Translations under genes and position numbers: made by a program
Assembly: GCA_964419255.1 (NCBI GenBank)
Contig: CAYQOU010000004.1
Location: forward strand, 48,075-112,074
DNA length: 64,000 nucleotides
Direction: 5' to 3'
Origin: CAZPHU01 sp964419255
GTDB taxonomy: Bacteria > Fibrobacterota > Chitinivibrionia > Chitinivibrionales > CAYFVL01
Notes under the pieces: model-generated
Databases searched by the model: none
What the model was told of the DNA's origin: nothing
The model's input: only the letters and a program-made list of their open reading frames with translations
Part shown: positions 45,729 to 54,237 of the stretch, piece by piece
Layout of the letters: each line of letters starts with the position of its first letter
How positions within the stretch are numbered: the stretch's first letter is position 1

Positions 45729-46853
45729 ATGAAAGTGAATATTGCCCCAAAGCTGTTCATCGGGTTTCTGATAATTATCCTTCTGAATGCGTTTTTTGTG
45801 CTTATCGTCTCGAAATTAAGCGATTTGAATGTCATTGCAGATATTCTCAGAAGACAAAATGAGGCAAAAAATCAGCTCTTTCATACCGGAAATGTTCATT
45901 TTCGGCAGAATCAGAGCCTGACGATTTATCGTGATTTATACAAAGAAGAAAGCGCCGCAAATTTTATCGAACGGGGCAAAACTGCTACAAATCTTATCGA
46001 TACCGTTATCCATCAATTGAGCGCTGCGATAAAAGCCGATTCGATAGTCAGTAAACAACCCGATCAGGTATCTGTGCTGAAGCCTCTTCTGGATACTATT
46101 CAGCAAAAAGTCAAAGAAAACAACTTTATCTATAATCGGGCATTCAAGGAGCTGTATACCTATATCGAGAGTAATGCCCCTCCTCGAAATGATCCCCGCC
46201 TCGCGTCCTTAAGCTCCGTACTGGACAGTGCGGATCATGGGTTACGGGAGGGGCTGGCCACCAGTGATTCCCTGCTGGATTATCAGACCAGACTCCGGAT
46301 TCAGGAGATCGGTAAAAGGATCGATAATATGAGTCGGCTGACAATCGTGATAGTCACCGGTTTGTCGGTTTTTTCGATACTCTTTGGTCTGTTTTTCTCC
46401 CGCGCAATCACCAATTCGCTTCGTCGCCTCCGGGAATCTGCCAACGAAATTGCCCGAGGAGATTTTGACTTTGATCCGAGCGGTTTTCCAAAGGATGAGA
46501 TCGGAGATCTGGCTCAGGCATTCTTTGATATGTCTCACGATCTGAAAAAAGCCCAGGCTGAGCTGATCAAATCCAAGCGCCTGGCAGCCATCGGCGAGAT
46601 TGTAGCCTCCGTGAATCATGAGATCAACAACCCGTTGATGATCATCTCCGGAAACGCCCAGTTTCTGGAGATGATGATGATGGAAGAATACCCGGTGGAG
46701 CTCCAAAATCGGGTCAAAGCGATACTCGAGGAGACAGAGCGCATTTCACAGGTTACTCGTAAGCTACGGGAGATCAGAAATCCAGTGGTGGAAGATTACA
46801 CCTCCAGCGGTGAACAAATGATTAATCTGGACAAATCGTCTCATGACAGTTAA
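45729..46853 (+). CDS. HAMP-HisKA sensor protein lacking the ATPase domain
   Basis: 374 residues. Membrane helix at about 8-28, a periplasmic helical region (about 30-200), a second helix at about 205-225, HAMP (about 222-275), then a HisKA phosphoacceptor domain with His 297 in VASVNHEINNPLMIISGNAQFL. The protein ends about 60 residues later with PVVEDYTSSGEQMINLDKS and has no HATPase domain. The next gene begins 11 bases before the stop in another frame, and no ATPase motif is found there. It may be a phosphorelay intermediate or a decoy dimerisation partner. An alternative is a frameshift artefact, but nothing in the sequence suggests one. Confidence 0.8.
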   Translation: MKVNIAPKLFIGFLIIILLNAFFVLIVSKLSDLNVIADILRRQNEAKNQLFHTGNVHFRQNQSLTIYRDLYKEESAANFIERGKTATNLIDTVIHQLSAAIKADSIVSKQPDQVSVLKPLLDTIQQKVKENNFIYNRAFKELYTYIESNAPPRNDPRLASLSSVLDSADHGLREGLATSDSLLDYQTRLRIQEIGKRIDNMSRLTIVIVTGLSVFSILFGLFFSRAITNSLRRLRESANEIARGDFDFDPSGFPKDEIGDLAQAFFDMSHDLKKAQAELIKSKRLAAIGEIVASVNHEINNPLMIISGNAQFLEMMMMEEYPVELQNRVKAILEETERISQVTRKLREIRNPVVEDYTSSGEQMINLDKSSHDS

Positions 46854-47424
46854 GACGGCATTAACCTTTGTTCTTCTTTTATGCTTCATAGCTCTTTTGG
46901 GATGCGCATCTCGTGTGAAGGTATCTCGATACAGCTATGAGAAGCAACTTCTGGTGCACGCCGATTCTTTATTCGACGCCGGAAGCTACGAGTATGCCAA
47001 ACTCAAGTACATGAAAATACGAGACGAATACTCCAATACGGCAATAGGGGCCAGAGCACAGTTTCATCTCGGCTATCTTAATGTATATTTTGATAATCCT
47101 TTTGCAGATTATGCAGCCGCTCTCAGAGAGTTTAAGCTGTATCAATCCTGGTATCCCGAAGGGGAGCGAATCGAATCGGCAAACAACTGGATACGGGTTC
47201 TTACGGTCTTGAAGGATTTCGATAAACAGTACCATGGAAAACAAAACAAGCTCGATGAGCTTCAGATTCATCAGGATTCTATCCACCAGAACTATGAAGA
47301 GCTTCAGAATGCGTTTGTTCACTGCGAAACCCGTAATGATACCCTGAAAAGCCGGATAAGGACCCTGGAAGGGCTCGTTCAAGAGCTTGAAGGATTGATA
47401 GAGGAAATCGATCAACTGCGCTGA
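46843..47424 (+). CDS. BamD/YfiO-like tetratricopeptide lipoprotein
   Basis: 193 residues. Signal peptide ends in lipobox LLGC (Cys near residue 21). TPR-like helical pairs follow, for example LLVHADSLFDAGSYEYAKLKYMKIRDEYSNTAIGARAQFHLGYL. The C-terminal 60 residues are coiled-coil (SRIRTLEGLVQELEGLIEEID). This resembles BamD/YbgF-type envelope proteins, and the patatin barrel two genes upstream is a possible client. The gene overlaps the truncated kinase by 11 bases, hence translational coupling. Confidence 0.75.
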   Translation: MTVKTALTFVLLLCFIALLGCASRVKVSRYSYEKQLLVHADSLFDAGSYEYAKLKYMKIRDEYSNTAIGARAQFHLGYLNVYFDNPFADYAAALREFKLYQSWYPEGERIESANNWIRVLTVLKDFDKQYHGKQNKLDELQIHQDSIHQNYEELQNAFVHCETRNDTLKSRIRTLEGLVQELEGLIEEIDQLR

Positions 47425-47452
47425 TTTTACCAATCATTTGGATTTCAACACT

Positions 47453-48583
47453 ATGCCATTCCATGTTCGCGAGGAACTCCCCTCGCTGCAGACAATTGTA
47501 GTGAAGGTCGGCAGTCGTATTCTTTCTGCCGATCAACACCTCGAACGTACAAAACGACTCAAGAATCTGGTTGACGACATAACGAAACTGCGAGACCGGG
47601 GAATACAGATCGTACTGGTATCCTCAGGTGCTATCGCCCACGGAATGCGGGCTCTCGGTCTGGACACTCGCCCCCGCACAATTCCGATGCAGCAGGCCTG
47701 CGCAAGCATCGGGCAGATCCGCCTGATGCATATGTATGAGACGCTGTTTGCGCAACATGATACGGTTATCGGCCAGGTGCTGCTCACCTGGGATGACCTG
47801 CGCGTAAAGAAACGGTATCTGAATCTACGCAACACACTTTTCATGCTTCTGGAAAGCGGTGCGGTACCCATCGTAAATGAAAATGACTCGGTTGGTGTCG
47901 ATGAGATCAGGTTCGGGGATAACGACACGCTGGGTGCTCAGATTGCCATGCTCGTGGGTGCCGATCTGTTTGTCAATCTCACCGACATAAACGGTTTGTA
48001 TGAGGCAAATCCGAGGCTGTACCCGGAGGCGGCCCATATCCCCCTTGTCAAGAGAGTCTCCTCGGCCGTTCACAGACTGGCGGATTCAAAGGGAAGCGCC
48101 GAAGGAGTTGGGGGTATGGTGACCAAACTCCGGGCGGCGGAGATGGTCACCAGAACCGGTATCCATGCAATCATCGGTGATGGTTTCACGAAAGGATTGC
48201 TGACTGTTTTGCGCGATCCGCAAACCGGGACTCTCTTTCTGCCATCGAAGAAAATAATGTGTTCAAAGGCTCGCTGGATAGCATTTACCAGCAAATCTCA
48301 TGGACGACTCATCATAGATACGGGAGCCGGGGACGCGCTGAAGAATAAAGGCAAAAGCCTTCTCCCCGCCGGTGTCAAATCGGTCGATGGGAGCTTTAAA
48401 ATCGGGGATATGGTTGATATTGTCTCCGAAAATGGTGAAATCGTGGCGCGGGGACTATCGAATTATTCCGCAAAGGAGATTTCCCAGATCATGGGCCGAC
48501 GGAGTTCGGAAATCACATCCATTCTCGGCCAGAAAACATTCGATGAAATTATTCACCGTGACAATCTGGTGTTGATAGGATAA
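47453..48583 (+). CDS. proB: Glutamate 5-kinase
   Basis: First step of proline synthesis: ATP-dependent phosphorylation of glutamate. About 376 residues from ATG 47453 (TTG 47438 is an alternative). Amino-acid kinase domain: VVKVGSRILSADQ, VSSGAIAHGMRALGL, VNENDSVGVDEIRFGDNDTLG and NLTDINGLYEANPRL. A C-terminal PUA domain starts around KSHGRLIIDTGAGDAL. proA follows 40 bases downstream, a typical proBA pair. Confidence 0.94.
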   Translation: MPFHVREELPSLQTIVVKVGSRILSADQHLERTKRLKNLVDDITKLRDRGIQIVLVSSGAIAHGMRALGLDTRPRTIPMQQACASIGQIRLMHMYETLFAQHDTVIGQVLLTWDDLRVKKRYLNLRNTLFMLLESGAVPIVNENDSVGVDEIRFGDNDTLGAQIAMLVGADLFVNLTDINGLYEANPRLYPEAAHIPLVKRVSSAVHRLADSKGSAEGVGGMVTKLRAAEMVTRTGIHAIIGDGFTKGLLTVLRDPQTGTLFLPSKKIMCSKARWIAFTSKSHGRLIIDTGAGDALKNKGKSLLPAGVKSVDGSFKIGDMVDIVSENGEIVARGLSNYSAKEISQIMGRRSSEITSILGQKTFDEIIHRDNLVLIG

Positions 48584-48623
48584 CGAAAGAAATTATTTTG
48601 AGATCATGCAGAAAGGTGGCTTT

Positions 48624-49889
48624 ATGGCGGCAAAATCTCTGCCCAAGACAATCGATACGATCACAAGAAACGCCCGTAAGGCAGCAGATCAACTCATAGA
48701 CGCCTCTCCCGGGGCTGTCAACAAAGCCTTGCGGACAATGGCCAGACTGCTTCGCAGCCACAAGAGCTCTCTGCAAAGCGAAAACAGCAAAGACCTTGAG
48801 GCCGGACGCGCAAAAGGATTATCCCCGGCGATGATCGATCGACTCACCTTGTCCGACAAAACAATCAACTCCATGATCAGCGGGCTTAAGGAAGTAGCTC
48901 AAATAAAAAGCCCTGTCGGAACGCGCTTCGATCAACGCACCAGACCAAACAAACTGTCGATTTACAAGGTAAAAGTTCCTATCGGCGTTATCGGTATCAT
49001 TTACGAGTCGCGACCAAATGTAACTGTCGATGCAGCAGCTATCTGTCTCAAATCTCAGAATGCGGTCATATTGCGCGGAGGTTCCGAAGCGTTTCATTCA
49101 AATAGTGCCCTGGCAAAGCTTTTTTCCCAAGCACTAAGAGAGGCGGGGCTCCCCTCTCAAGCAGTACAGCTGGTTCCCACCACCGATCGGGAAGCGATTT
49201 CGCTTCTTTTAACCAAAAGCGATGACATCGATCTGATCATCCCCAGAGGTGGTGAAGGTCTGATACAGATGGTGGTAGAGAAATCACACATTCCGGTGAT
49301 CAAGCACTACAAGGGGGTCTGCCATGTCTTTATTTCCCGAAATGCCGACATGAAAAAAGCAGTTTCGATTGCCGTTAACGCTAAAGTACAGCGCCCGGGC
49401 GTGTGTAATGCGATGGAGACACTTTTAATAGATAACGGACTGAAAAAATCCGATCAGCAGACAATCATTAACGCCCTGTTTGATGAAGGGGTTACAATCT
49501 ACGGTGATCGGGAAATCAAAAGTCTTGACAAAAGAATAAAACAGGCGACCAGAAAGGATTGGGAAGCCGAGTATCTTGATCTGCGGCTGGCGGTTCGAGG
49601 CGTTTCATCTCTGGATGAGGCCATCGAACATATAAACACCTACGGCTCCCGCCACACCGAATCGATTGTCAGTGAATCGAAAGAAGAGATCAACCGTTTC
49701 CTGAAAAAGGTCGATTCATCATCCGTGATGTTCAACGCCAGTACACGGTTTTCCGACGGCGGAGAATACGGCATGGGCTGTGAAATAGGCATCTCGACAG
49801 ATAAGCTTCACTCCCGCGGGCCAATGGGAGTGGAAGATCTGACCACCTATAAATGGGTCGTGGCAGGAAAAGGACAGATTCGCGAATAG
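48624..49889 (+). CDS. proA: Gamma-glutamyl phosphate reductase
   Basis: Second step of proline synthesis: NADPH reduction of glutamyl phosphate to the semialdehyde. About 421 residues from ATG 48624, chosen because AAAGGTGG lies close upstream; ATG 48606 is possible. Aldehyde-dehydrogenase superfamily fold with YESRPNVTVDAAAICLKSQNAVILRGG, IPRGGEGLIQMVVE and the catalytic cysteine in VQRPGVCNAMETLL. It is cotranscribed with proB and probably with hisI 40 bases downstream. Confidence 0.95.
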   Translation: MAAKSLPKTIDTITRNARKAADQLIDASPGAVNKALRTMARLLRSHKSSLQSENSKDLEAGRAKGLSPAMIDRLTLSDKTINSMISGLKEVAQIKSPVGTRFDQRTRPNKLSIYKVKVPIGVIGIIYESRPNVTVDAAAICLKSQNAVILRGGSEAFHSNSALAKLFSQALREAGLPSQAVQLVPTTDREAISLLLTKSDDIDLIIPRGGEGLIQMVVEKSHIPVIKHYKGVCHVFISRNADMKKAVSIAVNAKVQRPGVCNAMETLLIDNGLKKSDQQTIINALFDEGVTIYGDREIKSLDKRIKQATRKDWEAEYLDLRLAVRGVSSLDEAIEHINTYGSRHTESIVSESKEEINRFLKKVDSSSVMFNASTRFSDGGEYGMGCEIGISTDKLHSRGPMGVEDLTTYKWVVAGKGQIRE

Positions 49890-49929
49890 TAGAACAGATT
49901 TTCTTTACATTAGATGGGGCTTTTTTCCT

Positions 49930-50289
49930 ATGAGTTTGATTGATGCAGTTAAGTTTGACGACAAGGGTCTGGTAACGGCGGTGGCGCAGGATGCCACCAC
50001 CGGTGACGTTTTGATGTTGGCGTACATGAACAGAGATACGCTCGCGGAGACCCTCGAGACCGGCACGATGGTTTACTGGAGCAGAAGCAGACAGAAACGC
50101 TGGCTCAAGGGAGAAACATCCGGACATGTGCAGAAAGTAAAGGAAGCATATGTCGACTGTGACGGTGACGCACTGTTGTTTAAGATTGATCAGAGCGGTG
50201 GCGCATGCCACAAAGGTTATGTGTCATGTTTTTACCGCCGCAGAAATGGCGATCAGTGGGAGACTGTCGGAGATAGGATTCAGGAGTAG
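49930..50289 (+). CDS. hisI: Phosphoribosyl-AMP cyclohydrolase
   Basis: Third step of histidine synthesis: opens the adenine ring of phosphoribosyl-AMP. 119 residues, single-domain form without the HisE pyrophosphohydrolase. Motifs: VLMLAYMNRDTL, MVYWSRSRQKRWLKGETSGH, and the zinc/magnesium ligands in VDCDGDALLF and GGACHKGYVSCFYRR. No other his gene is in the window, so it is an isolated histidine gene in an otherwise proline/alanine run. Confidence 0.95.
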   Translation: MSLIDAVKFDDKGLVTAVAQDATTGDVLMLAYMNRDTLAETLETGTMVYWSRSRQKRWLKGETSGHVQKVKEAYVDCDGDALLFKIDQSGGACHKGYVSCFYRRRNGDQWETVGDRIQE

Positions 50290-50294
50290 GCAAA

Positions 50295-51446
50295 TTGTTT
50301 ACGACACGCGCACGAATCGACATAAGTCTGGACGATCTGCTGCATAACCTGCGGCAGATTCGGTCCCGCATAAGTGCGGACATCCCTGTTATGGCGATAG
50401 TCAAAGATTGCGCATACGGGTGCGGTGCGCGTCCGGTTGCACGGCTGCTCGAAAGGGAGGGCGTCGGTTTTTTCGGCGTTGCACGGATGAGCGAAGCCGC
50501 CGATTTACGTGAGGCACAAATAACCTCTCCGATACTCTGTCTGGGCACCTGTAGCGGGGAGGAAATGAAGTGGGCCGCCGAAAACGGCGTTCGCGTATCG
50601 GTAAACGACATGTCCTCTCTCCACGACATCAGCCGCTTTTCTCTTACGCACACCGTGCACATTCATGTGAATGTAGATACCGGCATGGGGCGTCTGGGGA
50701 TAACTCCCGGCCAGGTTCCTGATGCCGCCAAACTCCTCAGCCAGTTGCACGGCAGGGTTGAACCGGAGGGGGTGTTCACCCATTTTGCCTGCGCGGATGA
50801 GCCATACACCAAAACAGTTGAAACACAAAATCTTCTGTTTGAAAAAGCACTGAATTCGTTTAGTGATGCGGGGATTTCCTTTCGCTATATCCATTCGCCC
50901 AACAGCGCCGCGGCACTGCGTTTTGATATTCCCGCAAATCACCTTATCCGCCCGGGCATTGCTCTTTACGGATGCAAGCCGGATCCGCAACAAAACTTCG
51001 GCACCGATTTGCGTCCGATCGCATCGCTGAAATCGGAAGTTGTAATGGTAAAGCGGGTGGCCGGTGGAACTCCGATAAGCTATGGTGCTCACTACCACGC
51101 CCCCCGGGAAACCACAATAGCAACCGTTGCGCTGGGTTATGCTCACGGATTTCCCCGCCTCCTGAGCAACCGCGGAAACGTACTCATTCACGGCAAACGC
51201 TACCCTGTCGCCGGAAATGTTACCATGGACTATATCATGGTGGATATCGGGGATGACGCGGTGGAGATCGGCGATGAAGTCGTGGCCTGGGGAAGGCAGA
51301 ACGATGCGATGATTTCTCCCGATGAAGTGGCGAATATGTGCTCAACTATCGGCTATGAGATCCTTTGCGGCATGAGCACCAGTGTGCCACGCCATTACTG
51401 GCTCGACGGTTCGATCCGGGAAACGGTACCGCCTCACTTATTATGA
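50295..51446 (+). CDS. alr: Alanine racemase
   Basis: PLP-dependent interconversion of L- and D-alanine for peptidoglycan. 383 residues from a TTG start with AGGAG 8 bases upstream. The PLP lysine is in MAIVKDCAYGCG. Other signatures: HVNVDTGMGRLGI, HSPNSAAALRF, RPGIALYG, the tyrosine region ISYGAHYHAPRE and GNVTMDYIMVD. Follows hisI by 5 bases. The PLP motif differs slightly from the usual VKADAYGHG but retains Lys and Tyr. Confidence 0.94.
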   Translation: MFTTRARIDISLDDLLHNLRQIRSRISADIPVMAIVKDCAYGCGARPVARLLEREGVGFFGVARMSEAADLREAQITSPILCLGTCSGEEMKWAAENGVRVSVNDMSSLHDISRFSLTHTVHIHVNVDTGMGRLGITPGQVPDAAKLLSQLHGRVEPEGVFTHFACADEPYTKTVETQNLLFEKALNSFSDAGISFRYIHSPNSAAALRFDIPANHLIRPGIALYGCKPDPQQNFGTDLRPIASLKSEVVMVKRVAGGTPISYGAHYHAPRETTIATVALGYAHGFPRLLSNRGNVLIHGKRYPVAGNVTMDYIMVDIGDDAVEIGDEVVAWGRQNDAMISPDEVANMCSTIGYEILCGMSTSVPRHYWLDGSIRETVPPHLL

Positions 51447-51460
51447 GATAGTTACGACAT

Positions 51461-51898
51461 ATGGCTTTGATCGCGTTTGAAAAAAAAACCGGGATTGTTG
51501 TAGAGAGCAGAACATGCTGCATACGGGTTATCTTTCCAGACAATTGTAAGCCCAAGGGCGGATGCAGTAACTGTTCGGGATGCGGCTCCAACAGGTCTGT
51601 TCCACGCATCACTATCAGACATCCGGAGAGCCAACGGTTCGAAACCGGCCGACAGGTCATAATCAGACGCCTGTGCATAAACGAAGCCTTCTCTGCCATA
51701 GTTATGTTCGGATTTCCCCTTGTCTGCGCACTCTCGACTCTATTCGGCTGGTTTATACTGGCTCCACACTCGGCAGATTCTCCAGCGGCGATTCTCTGCT
51801 CAGTTGCAGCCTTGATCGGCGGTTTTTTCTGTGTTTTTCTCTTCGACCTACTCCTCAACACACTTTTTCCACCACAAATACTTCCGTCCCCGGAATAA
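51461..51898 (+). CDS. RseC/MucC-like membrane protein
   Basis: 145 residues. The N-terminus has a cysteine cluster (C-x6-C-x2-C-x2-C around KPKGGCSNCSGCGSN), followed by two membrane helices (about 78-100 and 108-132) and a short tail. That is the layout of RseC/MucC proteins, which in proteobacteria affect sigma-E activity or SoxR reduction and may bind an iron-sulfur cluster. Gene is close after alr. No clear ribosome-binding site. Confidence 0.65.
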   Translation: MALIAFEKKTGIVVESRTCCIRVIFPDNCKPKGGCSNCSGCGSNRSVPRITIRHPESQRFETGRQVIIRRLCINEAFSAIVMFGFPLVCALSTLFGWFILAPHSADSPAAILCSVAALIGGFFCVFLFDLLLNTLFPPQILPSPE

Positions 51899-52080
51899 AT
51901 CTGCTTTCAGTGTTTGAATCCGGCCATTCGGTTTAGCATATTTATAGATGAGAATCGCTGGAAATATGTACAGGATTGGAAGCAATCGTTTTTCGTAATC
52001 AGGCCAGCCTAAAAATGATTGCCATCTCTCAAAGCGATACTCCGAATTCTTTTCACCTCAGACCGGAAACAATTCTTTCT

Positions 52081-53643
52081 ATGGATAGTTGGCTCGATTT
52101 AACCGATCTTATCGAACGGGTGCAGGAATGCCTGGAAATCGGTCTGTATGAAGATGCCAAGGATTTGCTGGATCAGTACGTCGATGTTTACCGCGGAGAA
52201 TGGGAAATCTTTTTTCTGTACTCACGGGTGTATGCGGAAGACAACGATCCGCAAAAGGCTATCGATTTTCTGTATAAGGCCTTGAGACTCGACAAGAACA
52301 ACCTGGACTGCCTCCTGGGGCTTTTTTATGCGTTCATTCAGATAGATCAGATTCGCAAGGCGGGCCGTTTTCTCAATAAAGCCGAGCGGCTGTATCCCGG
52401 CAATGAACTCGTCTTGAATGCACTGATCTGGTACTATACCGAATTGAGCGATTTTGAAAAGGCCATAGCCTGTTTCGAAAACAATGCCGACCTGCTGGAT
52501 AAAAACCCCGAGGCACTGAGAAATGCAGGCATTGCCTATGAGAGATTTGGCAATCAGGACCGGGCACAGGAGTGTTTTGCTCAGGCCCTTCACCTTCAGC
52601 CGCATTTCGATGAGGTACGTGACCTTCTGGCAGATCACTTCATTATCCGTGGAGAGACCTCAAAAAGCATCGAACTGTATCGACAGCATCTGCAGCTCTC
52701 CCCCAACAACATCAAATCGCTGTCGCGTCTGGTTTTCAGCCTCTCGCAGGATAACCAGGTGGAGGAGGCGGAGCAGGTTGCGCGCAAAACGATTCGCCTT
52801 TTCCCTAATTCTCCCGTCGGATATGTTGATCTGTCCTACGTATACCTCAACAGCAATCGCCCGGAACTTGCGTTGGAGGCTGCGGATAAGGCTCTGGATA
52901 TTTCGCCGGTTGATGCCGAAGCCTACCGGGTGAAGGCGATCTCCTATTCTGAGCTCAAGAATAATACTCAGGCCAGCGAGTGTTTTGATCACGCACTTTC
53001 ACTGGAACCGGACAATCCTGAGATCATGCGGGACTTCTACCACCACCTGCGTCAGGCAGGGCATCATGATCAAATGATCGAGATGATCCAAAAGGTAATC
53101 AAACAGGAACGTCCCTACTGCATGGAGGATTACTGGTTTCTGGCCGATCACTACCAGGAGATAAACCAGCCGCTTAAGGCATTCGGGTATCTTCATCTGG
53201 CATACAAAAGCATGCCCGGCGAAAACGAGCTTATCCCCCCAATGGTTGATATCATGCTCAACAGGGGGCATGTATCGTATACGCTGCCTTTCCTCAGACA
53301 CTATGTTGAGCAGAAGGGGTGGAATGATGTCATGATTTCGTTTACCCGTCATAAACGGCTGAAAGGAAAATGGAATCAGGAAAATCTGAGATTTTTGCGT
53401 TTTTATGGTCAGGAAGCCACCGAATTCAGAAGCTTTGCGTTCTCGCACTATTTTCGAAAGTTTCTTCTGATAGCCTCAATCCTGTTACTGTTTCTTCTTT
53501 TTGGAGTAGTCCTGTTTGTTTTTGATCTGCCGATTGCCGTAGCTGTTTGTATAGGTGTTGTGGTTTGCTTTTTGGCGGTACGAAGGCTTAGCAGCTTTGT
53601 CCGCCGGATGTTTCGCCCAGAAAACAAGCAACATGCATATTAA
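52081..53643 (+). CDS. Membrane-anchored TPR protein
   Basis: About 520 residues from ATG 52081; upstream TTG 51976 is open but has no good ribosome-binding site. At least eight TPR units are visible, such as DPQKAIDFLYKALRLDKNNLDCLLG, QDRAQECFAQALHLQPHF and NRPELALEAADKALDISP. A C-terminal hydrophobic stretch (FLLIASILLLFLLFGVVLFVF and following helix) anchors it. Scaffold function is likely; no partner is identified. Confidence 0.8.
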   Translation: MDSWLDLTDLIERVQECLEIGLYEDAKDLLDQYVDVYRGEWEIFFLYSRVYAEDNDPQKAIDFLYKALRLDKNNLDCLLGLFYAFIQIDQIRKAGRFLNKAERLYPGNELVLNALIWYYTELSDFEKAIACFENNADLLDKNPEALRNAGIAYERFGNQDRAQECFAQALHLQPHFDEVRDLLADHFIIRGETSKSIELYRQHLQLSPNNIKSLSRLVFSLSQDNQVEEAEQVARKTIRLFPNSPVGYVDLSYVYLNSNRPELALEAADKALDISPVDAEAYRVKAISYSELKNNTQASECFDHALSLEPDNPEIMRDFYHHLRQAGHHDQMIEMIQKVIKQERPYCMEDYWFLADHYQEINQPLKAFGYLHLAYKSMPGENELIPPMVDIMLNRGHVSYTLPFLRHYVEQKGWNDVMISFTRHKRLKGKWNQENLRFLRFYGQEATEFRSFAFSHYFRKFLLIASILLLFLLFGVVLFVFDLPIAVAVCIGVVVCFLAVRRLSSFVRRMFRPENKQHAY

Positions 53644-53655
53644 CGCAAGGATTAT

Positions 53656-54219
53656 ATGAAACCGAGACTCCTTTTACATATCTGCTGTGCACCGGATGAG
53701 GCATGGGTGGTACATTCCCTGAACCAGGATTTTGAGCTTCACTGTTTTTTCTGCAATCCGAATATCAAACCTGCCGAGGAGTATCACAAACGTCTTGCCG
53801 AGGCACGGAGAGTTGCTCAAATATATGGAGTTGCTTTTGATGCCGATGAGTACGTCCCTCGATTATGGGAGGAGGCGGTCTCCGGCCTGGAGCACACTCC
53901 CGAAGGCGGACTGCGGTGTGAACAATGTTTTCTTCTCCGCCTCCGGCAGACCGCCCGCTTCTGCCGGTCTATCGGCTGGTCACATTTTACCACAGTCATG
54001 AGCATAAGCCCGCATAAGAAGATCAGCATGCTCAATGAGACGGGAAAAGTGGCCGCAAAGGAGTATGGGGTTATTTACGAGCCCTACAATTTTAAAAAGA
54101 AAGACGGCTTTTTAAACAGTATCAAGCACAGTAAGGCATTAGGACTCTACCGCCAGGACTACTGCGGCTGTCCGCTGAGCAAAGCGGAGAGGGAACGGCG
54201 GCAGAAAAGCTCACCTTAA
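53656..54219 (+). CDS. queH: Epoxyqueuosine reductase QueH
   Basis: Last step of queuosine synthesis: reduces epoxyqueuosine in tRNA. 187 residues. QueH signature cysteines: HICCAPDEA near the N-terminus, TPEGGLRCEQCFLLRL, and YRQDYCGCPLS at the C-terminus, which bind an iron-sulfur cluster and metal. It replaces the cobalamin-dependent QueG. It follows the TPR gene by 12 bases; no other queuosine gene is in the window. Confidence 0.93.
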   Translation: MKPRLLLHICCAPDEAWVVHSLNQDFELHCFFCNPNIKPAEEYHKRLAEARRVAQIYGVAFDADEYVPRLWEEAVSGLEHTPEGGLRCEQCFLLRLRQTARFCRSIGWSHFTTVMSISPHKKISMLNETGKVAAKEYGVIYEPYNFKKKDGFLNSIKHSKALGLYRQDYCGCPLSKAERERRQKSSP

Positions 54220-54237
54220 TTATAACCGTTCAGTATA

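Noticed and set aside
50505..51191. 228-codon minus-strand frame
   Set aside because: Antisense to alanine racemase, which has all catalytic motifs.
51949..51965. GAGAATCGCT match before the TPR gene
   Set aside because: Lacks the first and third hexamers and the closing AGGT.
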